Positions 55,404 through 64,000 of a DNA stretch of 64,000 nucleotides are shown piece after piece (the first letter of the stretch is position 1; every line of letters begins with the position of its first letter). The position numbers and the translations under genes were made by a program. The DNA is taken from the NCBI GenBank assembly GCA_014268975.2, contig CP077096.1, positions 491,001-555,000 of the forward strand. The letters run 5' to 3'. Source of the stretch: Pseudomonas wayambapalatensis (GTDB taxonomy: Bacteria; Pseudomonadota; Gammaproteobacteria; Pseudomonadales; Pseudomonadaceae). A model generated the notes under the pieces. That model worked only from the letters and a program-made list of their open reading frames with translations. It did not search any database and was not told the DNA's origin.

Positions 55404-58400
55404 AGGCGTTTTTCAGTTTTGTCATTCGCTGGGTGATCCCGGTGCTGGGGCTGATCGCCCTCAGCCTGATCATCTGGTTCATCGGGCCGCTGTTGGACGT
55501 ACTGGCGCCGCCGGCGCCGCGATGGATCCTGATCGTCCTGCTGTTCGCGGTGTGGATCGCCTACCGTACCTGGCGCATCGTCCAGGCGCGTCGCCAGGCC
55601 GCCAAAGTGATGGAGAGCCTGGCCGCCGAAACCGCGCCGGATCCTGCGAGCCTGGCCACCGCCGAAGAGCTGGCGACCCTGCGTCAACGCATGGACGAGG
55701 CCCTGGTGCTGCTGAAGAAAGCGCGCCTGGGCGGTGACGAGCGCCGCAACCTCTACGAGCTGCCGTGGTACGTGATCATCGGCCCGCCGGGCTCCGGCAA
55801 GACCACCGCGCTGGTCAACTCGGGGCTGCATTTCCCGCTGGCGGCACAGTTGGGCGAGGGCGCCATCCGTGGTGTCGGTGGCACGCGCAACTGCGACTGG
55901 TGGTTCACCGACCAGGCGGTGCTGCTCGACACCGCTGGGCGCTATACCACCCAGGACAGCCATGCGCAGGTGGACAAGGCCGCCTGGCTGGGCTTTCTCG
56001 ACCTGCTCAAGACCCAGCGCTCGCGCCGCCCCATCGACGGGGCGTTCATCGCCATCAGCCTGTCCGATCTGCTGCTGGGCAGCGACGCCGAGCGCGCCGC
56101 CCATGCAGCGGCGATCCGCACCCGGATCCAGGAGTTGTACAGCCAGCTCGGCGTGCGTTTCCCGATCTACCTGATGCTCACCAAGCTCGACCTGGTGCCG
56201 GGCTTCATGGAGTACTTCGACAACCTGAGCAAGGACGAGCGCGCCCAGGTGTGGGGCATGACCTTCGCGCTGGATGACGGGCAGCAGGGCGACGGCCCAC
56301 TGGCCGGCTTCGACCAGGAGTTCGGCCTGCTCGAACAACGCCTCAACCAGCGTCTGGTCGAGCGCCTGCAGCAGGAGCGCGACCCGGCGCGGCGCGACCT
56401 GATCTATGGCTTCGTCCAGCAGTTCGCGGCACTGCGCGGCAATCTCAAGACCTTCCTCGACGGTGTGTTCAAACCCAACGCCTTCGAGGCGCGGGCGCTG
56501 CTGCGCGGGGTGTACTTCACCAGCGGCACCCAGGAAGGCAGCCCCATCGATCGCCTGATCGGCAGCATGGCGCAGAGCATGGGCCTGGACCGCGCGCACC
56601 TGGCGCGCCAGACCGGCACCGGACGCAGCTACTTCATCGAGAAGCTGTTCAGCGCCGTGGCCTTCGCCGAGCGTGGGCTGGTGGGCAGCAACCCCAAGGT
56701 CGAGCAGCGCCGCAAGTGGATCACCCGAGGTGCCCTGGCGCTGAGCGTGGCTCTGGTGCTGGTCGTCGGCACCCTGTGGACCCTGAGCTACCGCGCCAAC
56801 CAGCAGTACATCGCCGAAGTCGACAGCCGCCTCAAGCCGCTGGGCAAGAGCGTGCAGGAGCTGAGCCCGGCGCAGCGCGAGGTGATCGAAGTGCTGCCGC
56901 TGCTCAACGCCGTGCGCCGTCTGGCGGACGATCCGCCGGCCTGGGCCGAGGGGCTCGGGTTGTACCAGGGCGACATGCTGGAGACCGAATCCACCAGCGT
57001 CTATCGCAAGCTGTTGATCGCGATCTTCGCCCCGCGGCTGGTCACCCGCATCGAGGAGCAACTGTACGCCGGCGGTCCTTCCGACTATCTGTACGAAGGC
57101 CTGAAGGCCTATCTGATGCTGGCCGACGGCGAGCATTACGACGCTGACTTCCTCAAGGCCTGGATCAGTCTCGACTGGGAGCGCCATCTGCCGCGCGATC
57201 TGGCTCCCGAGCAGCGCCAGGCACTTGAACAGCACCTGGCGGCGCTGTTCGACAAGCGCCCGCCGAATGCGCGCCTCGACCAACGCCTGATCGACGACAC
57301 CCGCCGCCAGTTGCAGCAGTTGCCGGTGGCGCAACGTGTGTATGACCGGGTCAAGCGGCAGAAGCTGCCGGCCGGCGTCAGCGATTTTCGCATCAGCGAC
57401 GCCGCCGGGCGCGATGCCGCGCTGGTATTCCAGCGCAAGAGCGGCAAGCCGCTGACCGAGCCGCTGCCGGGCATCTTCACTGTCGAGGGTTATCGCAAGG
57501 CGTTTCTCGCCGCCAGCGTCGCCCACAGCGAAACCCTCGCCGAGGAGCGCTGGGTGCTCGGTCGCGAGCTGAGCGAGGCCAGCGATGCCAAGCGCCTGGC
57601 CGACGATGTGCGCCAGCTCTACTACCAGGACTACATCCGCCACTGGGACGCGCTGTTGGCCGACCTGGACTTCGTGCCGATCACCAGTGTCGGGCAGGCC
57701 GCCGACGTGCTGCGGGTGTTGTCCGGCCCTACCTCGCCGATGAAGAAACTGTTGCAGGCGGTGGCCAAGGAAACCGACCTGCAGCAGCCCACCACCCTCG
57801 ACAAGGCCCAGGCCAAGGTCGAACAGGCCGGTGTCGATCAACTGCGCCAGCGCCTCGGCGGTCTGCTCGGCGACACGCCGATCCCAGGCACCGAGCAAGG
57901 TGCGCGTGAGGTGGACCCCGTGACCGCACACTTCGCCGAACTGGCCGAGCTGGTCGAAGGTGGCGAAGGCCAGCCAAGCTCGATCGATGGCCTGCTCGCC
58001 GATCTCAACGCCCTGTACGTACAGGTCAGTGCGATGGTCGGCGCCAGTGGCGAAGCCCTGCTGGGCGAGGCCAAGAACCAGGCTCAGGCTGCCTCGCAGA
58101 GGGTTTCGCTCGGCGCCGCGCGGCAGCCGAAAGTGGTGCAGAACCTGGTCGGCTCGGTGGTCGGCTCGACCAACGCCATCGTCATGGGCGGCGTACGCAA
58201 CCAGCTCAATGCCGCCTGGACCAGCGAGGTGGTCAACGTCTACCGCCAGTCCCTCAGCGGTCGCTACCCGCTGACGGCCGGCAGCCCGCGCGATGCGACC
58301 CTGGAAGACTTCGGCCAGTTCTTCGGTGTTGGCGGGGTGATGGACAACTACTTCCGCAAGTACCTGCAGCCATACGTCAACACCTCCACGTCGCCGTGGA

Positions 58401-58906
58401 GCTGGCAGCCAGGGGCGGCGCAGAAGCTGGGGATCAATGCCGGTGTGCTCAACACCTTCCAGCGCGCCGCGACCATCCGCGATGCCTTCTTCCGCAACAG
58501 CAGCGGCCTGACGCCAGGCGTGCGTTTCGAGCTCAAGCCGGTGGCGATGGATGCGTCGATCACCCAGTTCATGCTCGACCTCGATGGCCAGCAGGTCAGC
58601 TATGACCATGGCCCGAGCCGTCCGGTGTCTTTGCAGTGGCCGAACCCGAACAGCATCGGCGTGGTACGCCTGTCGATCTCGCCCCCTTCGGCCAGTGGCC
58701 GTTCGGGGCTGACGCTGGAAGGCCCGTGGGCGTGGTTCCGCCTGCTCGACCAGTCCGACCTGATTGCCGGCACCTCACCCGAGCGCTTCAGCCTGCGCCT
58801 GCGGGTCGAGGGTGCCAGCGTGTCCTACGAGCTGCGTGCCAGCAGCGCCTTCAACCCGTTCCGCAGCCGAGTGGTCAGCGGTTTCAGCCTGCCGGAGCGC
58901 CTGTGA
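55400..58906 (+). CDS. tssM: T6SS inner-membrane protein TssM (IcmF family)
   Basis: The product is 1168 aa, starting at GTG 55400, which overlaps the tssL stop (GTGA). Two helices lie near the N-terminus and one near 445. The cytoplasmic NTPase-like domain has an intact Walker A, GPPGSGKTTAL (residues 128-138), and DTAGRYTTQD. The large periplasmic part binds TssJ; the end contains WPNPNSIGVVRL and SAFNPFRSRVVSGFSLPERL. It spans the envelope with TssL and TssJ. TssM proteins vary in having Walker A; here it is complete. Confidence 0.96.
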   Translation: MKAFFSFVIRWVIPVLGLIALSLIIWFIGPLLDVLAPPAPRWILIVLLFAVWIAYRTWRIVQARRQAAKVMESLAAETAPDPASLATAEELATLRQRMDEALVLLKKARLGGDERRNLYELPWYVIIGPPGSGKTTALVNSGLHFPLAAQLGEGAIRGVGGTRNCDWWFTDQAVLLDTAGRYTTQDSHAQVDKAAWLGFLDLLKTQRSRRPIDGAFIAISLSDLLLGSDAERAAHAAAIRTRIQELYSQLGVRFPIYLMLTKLDLVPGFMEYFDNLSKDERAQVWGMTFALDDGQQGDGPLAGFDQEFGLLEQRLNQRLVERLQQERDPARRDLIYGFVQQFAALRGNLKTFLDGVFKPNAFEARALLRGVYFTSGTQEGSPIDRLIGSMAQSMGLDRAHLARQTGTGRSYFIEKLFSAVAFAERGLVGSNPKVEQRRKWITRGALALSVALVLVVGTLWTLSYRANQQYIAEVDSRLKPLGKSVQELSPAQREVIEVLPLLNAVRRLADDPPAWAEGLGLYQGDMLETESTSVYRKLLIAIFAPRLVTRIEEQLYAGGPSDYLYEGLKAYLMLADGEHYDADFLKAWISLDWERHLPRDLAPEQRQALEQHLAALFDKRPPNARLDQRLIDDTRRQLQQLPVAQRVYDRVKRQKLPAGVSDFRISDAAGRDAALVFQRKSGKPLTEPLPGIFTVEGYRKAFLAASVAHSETLAEERWVLGRELSEASDAKRLADDVRQLYYQDYIRHWDALLADLDFVPITSVGQAADVLRVLSGPTSPMKKLLQAVAKETDLQQPTTLDKAQAKVEQAGVDQLRQRLGGLLGDTPIPGTEQGAREVDPVTAHFAELAELVEGGEGQPSSIDGLLADLNALYVQVSAMVGASGEALLGEAKNQAQAASQRVSLGAARQPKVVQNLVGSVVGSTNAIVMGGVRNQLNAAWTSEVVNVYRQSLSGRYPLTAGSPRDATLEDFGQFFGVGGVMDNYFRKYLQPYVNTSTSPWSWQPGAAQKLGINAGVLNTFQRAATIRDAFFRNSSGLTPGVRFELKPVAMDASITQFMLDLDGQQVSYDHGPSRPVSLQWPNPNSIGVVRLSISPPSASGRSGLTLEGPWAWFRLLDQSDLIAGTSPERFSLRLRVEGASVSYELRASSAFNPFRSRVVSGFSLPERL

Positions 58907-59565
58907 GCGACGTTGGTTTCTACGGAAAGATGGCCTGCCGCGGTGACTTCGTCAGCCGCGATCTGCCACAGAGCTTCATCCAGCCCTGGGACCAGTGGCT
59001 GGCCGCAGGTATCCAGGCCAGCCAGCGGCAACTGGGTGAGCAGTGGCTGCAGGCCTACCTGGTCAGCCCGCTGTGGCGCTTTGCCCTGGCAGCGGGTGTG
59101 TGTGGGCCGCAGGCGATGATCGGGGTGGTGATGCCGAGCATCGATCGGGTCGGGCGGTATTTTCCGCTGACCGTGGCGCAGGCGCTGGAGCCGCAGGTTT
59201 CGGTGGCGGTTGCGGTGGTGGGTGCGGATGAATGGTTCGAACAGGTCGAAGCGGCCTTGCTCGGCACGCTGGAGGAAGGTGCGCAGTTCGAAGCGTTCGA
59301 GCATGCCGTGCAGCCCTATCGGGGCACCACCCCGCTGCCACAGGGGATAGCGAGTGGGCCTGCGGTGGGTGGGTTGCAACGTCTGGCCGCGACCACGCCT
59401 GAGGGGCGAGAACGCGCGTTGGCCGAGTGCGCCTGCGAGGGCATGAGCCTGTGGTGGGGCAGGGGTTCGGAGCGGATCGCACCGGGCCTGATGCGCTATC
59501 CGGGCCTGCCGCGCAGCGAGGATTTCGCCGGGTTTCTTCTGGGTAGCGAGGCCGCACGCGCATGA
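58903..59565 (+). CDS. tagF: T6SS accessory regulator TagF
   Basis: The product is 220 aa, starting at GTG 58903 inside the tssM stop (GTGA). The TagF_N domain reads VGFYGKMACRGDFVSRDLPQ, WDQWLAAGI, YLVSPLWRFAL and MIGVVMPSIDRVGRYFPLT. In P. aeruginosa H1-T6SS, TagF holds Fha in check until released. Here it lies with pppA and ppkA, the same control set. Confidence 0.93.
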   Translation: MSDVGFYGKMACRGDFVSRDLPQSFIQPWDQWLAAGIQASQRQLGEQWLQAYLVSPLWRFALAAGVCGPQAMIGVVMPSIDRVGRYFPLTVAQALEPQVSVAVAVVGADEWFEQVEAALLGTLEEGAQFEAFEHAVQPYRGTTPLPQGIASGPAVGGLQRLAATTPEGRERALAECACEGMSLWWGRGSERIAPGLMRYPGLPRSEDFAGFLLGSEAARA

Positions 59566-60281
59566 CCGACCTGCAGTACAGCGCGGCCAGCTACAGCCAT
59601 GTCGGCATGGTGCGCAAGATCAACGAGGACGCCTGCCTGGACCTGACCTGGGCGGGCCTGTGGGCGGTGGCCGACGGCATGGGTGGCCATGCGGCGGGCG
59701 ACTATGTCAGCAGCCTGGCGGTGGACAGCCTGCGCCGCCTGCCGATGCTCGACTCGCTGGCGGAGTTCGCCGACGAAGTGCGTGACGGCCTGGCGTGGGT
59801 CAACTTCACGGTCCGCGAGGAAACCGCACGCCGTGGCGTAGCGATGATGGGCAGCACCGTGGTGGTGCTGGCGGCGCGCGGCGACCAGGCCATCGGCCTG
59901 TGGGCCGGTGACAGCCGTCTGTATCGCCTGCGCGGCGGGCGCATCGAGCGCCTGTCCCACGATCACAGCTACGTCCAGGAGCTGCAGGACAGCGGGCTGC
60001 TCAGCGAGGCCGAGGCCCGGGTGCATCCGCGCGGCAACATCGTGACCCGAGCCATCGGTGTCGAAGATCACCTGGAGCTGCAGGCAGTGGCCCTGCAGGT
60101 GCGCCCTGGCGACACCTACCTGCTGTGCAGCGATGGTCTGACCAAGACCGCCGAAGACCTCGAGATCGGCGAGGTGCTCAGCCATGCCGACCCCTACCAG
60201 ATAGTGCGCAGCCTGGTCCACCTGGGCCTGACCCGAGGCGCGCCCGACAACATCACAGCCGTGGTGGTGAAGGCCAATTGA
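59562..60281 (+). CDS. pppA: T6SS PP2C-type phosphatase PppA (Stp1)
   Basis: The product is 239 aa with all PP2C metal-site motifs: MVRKINEDACL, AVADGMGGHAAGDY, LLCSDGLTK and GAPDNITAVVV. It removes phosphate from threonine on the FHA protein, reversing PpkA. It overlaps tagF by 4 bp and is followed almost directly by ppkA. Confidence 0.94.
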   Translation: MTDLQYSAASYSHVGMVRKINEDACLDLTWAGLWAVADGMGGHAAGDYVSSLAVDSLRRLPMLDSLAEFADEVRDGLAWVNFTVREETARRGVAMMGSTVVVLAARGDQAIGLWAGDSRLYRLRGGRIERLSHDHSYVQELQDSGLLSEAEARVHPRGNIVTRAIGVEDHLELQAVALQVRPGDTYLLCSDGLTKTAEDLEIGEVLSHADPYQIVRSLVHLGLTRGAPDNITAVVVKAN

Positions 60282-60289
60282 AGAACATC

Positions 60290-63279
<2,990 letters not shown>

Positions 63280-63280
<1 letters not shown>

Positions 63281-63984
63281 TGATCAGCCTGCAAGGGGTG
63301 CACAAGACGCGCGGGCGCTACCGCCTGGAGATCGGCGATCTGCGCCTGGGCGCCGGTGAGCGTGTGGCGCTGGTCGGCCCCAGCGGCTGCGGCAAGAGCA
63401 CCCTGCTCGACCTGCTGGCATTGGTGCTGGCGCCGGATGCGGCGGACGCCTTCACCCTGGAACTTGAAGGCAGCGTGCAGGATGTCGCCGGGCTGTGGCG
63501 TGGCCGTCGGCTCGACCGGCTGGCCGCCTTGCGCAGTCGGCACCTGGGTTATGTGCTGCAAGCGGGCGGGCTGCTGGGCTTTCTCGATGTGCGCGGCAAT
63601 ATCCGCCTGCCGCGTCAGTTGCTGGGGCTGGCCGACGACGGTGGCGTCGAACGCCTGGCGGCCGCGCTGGATGTGAGCGACCAGTTGGACAAGCGTCCGG
63701 CGGCGCTTTCGCTGGGCCAGCGCCAGCGGGTCAGTTGTGCCCGCGCCCTGGCCCATGCGCCAGCGCTGTTGCTGGCGGACGAACCGACCGCAGCGCTCGA
63801 TCCGGTCAATGCCGAGCGGGTGATGCAGTTGCTGTTGCGCCAGGCCGAGGCGCATCGGGTGACCTGCATCATCGCCACCCACGACGAGACCCTGGCCCGC
63901 GACGCCGGGCTGCGGGTGCTGCGCATGCACTGTCGGCGCGATGCCGACGGCGGCGTCATCGCGACCTTGGGGCAGGCTGCCTGA
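63280..63984 (+). CDS. tagT: ABC transporter ATPase, TagT-like
   Basis: The product is 234 aa from ATG 63280 (overlap with ppkA TGA as TGATG). Walker A is GPSGCGKSTLLDLL, the signature LSLGQRQRVSCARALA, Walker B LLLADEPTAALD, and the H-loop IIATHDET. It is of the LolD/MacB ATPase class. In P. aeruginosa the tagQRST genes act upstream of PpkA, with TagT the ATPase and TagS the permease. Position directly after ppkA supports that role. The symbol is by context. Confidence 0.8.
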
Positions 63985-64000
63985 TGCGCCCGCTGCTGAT
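63984..64000 (+). CDS. Start of the next gene, probably the TagS-like permease
   Basis: Only ATG and four further codons (MRPLL) are present before the window ends. The ATG overlaps the tagT stop by one base (TGATG). An ABC permease is expected after the ATPase, but that is inference from order alone. Confidence 0.4.

Noticed and set aside
54641..58609. 1322-residue open frame on the minus strand opposite tssM
   Set aside because: Shadow of tssM; low-complexity composition and no ribosome site.

Overview
The window is a GC-rich chromosome segment from a fluorescent Pseudomonas, most likely of the P. putida group. The evidence is the gene order (hemE end, selO, mscK, nhaP2, the bet cluster, ctpA, envC, gpmI, grxC, secB), the codon bias, the REP-type palindromes with GCGGG cores between genes, and an OprD-family porin. 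No rRNA or tRNA genes, no CRISPR array and no intact insertion sequence were seen.

Bases 1-28500 are mostly core chromosome. First come the 3' end of hemE, a small periplasmic OB-fold protein, a divergent MFS/LysR pair matching E. coli ynfM/ynfL, a ParA-like ATPase, the protein AMPylase SelO, the mechanosensitive channel MscK and the cation/proton antiporter NhaP2. Next is the choline-to-glycine-betaine cluster: betI-betB-betA on the minus strand, a perfect 20-bp palindrome upstream of betI that suits BetI, and the choline transporter betT read the other way. A two-gene accessory islet follows: a secreted trypsin-like serine protease, divergent from a 613-residue protein that looks like the C-terminal piece of a large dermonecrotic-toxin-like (DUF6543-type) protein. 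After it come envC, ctpA and yibQ (envelope and division), a small predicted outer-membrane barrel, gpmI, and the yibN-grxC-secB run.

Bases 28500-32500 hold a TonB-dependent siderophore receptor and an OprD porin, divergent across an AT-rich 484-bp gap.

Bases 32500-64000 are a type VI secretion system (T6SS) in two divergent operons around a roughly 395-bp control region. The minus-strand operon reads tssA-tssB-tssC-hcp-tssE-tssF-tssG-clpV-vgrG-eagR-rhs-small downstream gene. The plus-strand operon reads fha(tagH)-tssJ-tssK-tssL-tssM-tagF-pppA-ppkA-tagT, with the next gene cut by the window end. The plus operon thus carries the baseplate and membrane complex plus a complete threonine-phosphorylation control set (kinase PpkA, phosphatase PppA, FHA protein, TagF). 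The minus operon carries sheath, tube, ATPase, spike and an Rhs effector delivered with its Eag chaperone.

The most unusual stretch is 32380-34200, the variable end of the Rhs locus. The Rhs C-terminal toxin (105 residues, possibly ADP-ribosyltransferase-like) is followed after 7 bp by a 106-codon candidate immunity gene. About 1 kb further on lies a truncated second copy of that gene (about 90% identical over 203 bp by eye), joined to a different 156-codon gene. Between the two modules sits an 86%-identical 90-bp duplicate of the 3' end of oprD. This looks like two allelic versions of one toxin/immunity locus end left in tandem by module exchange.
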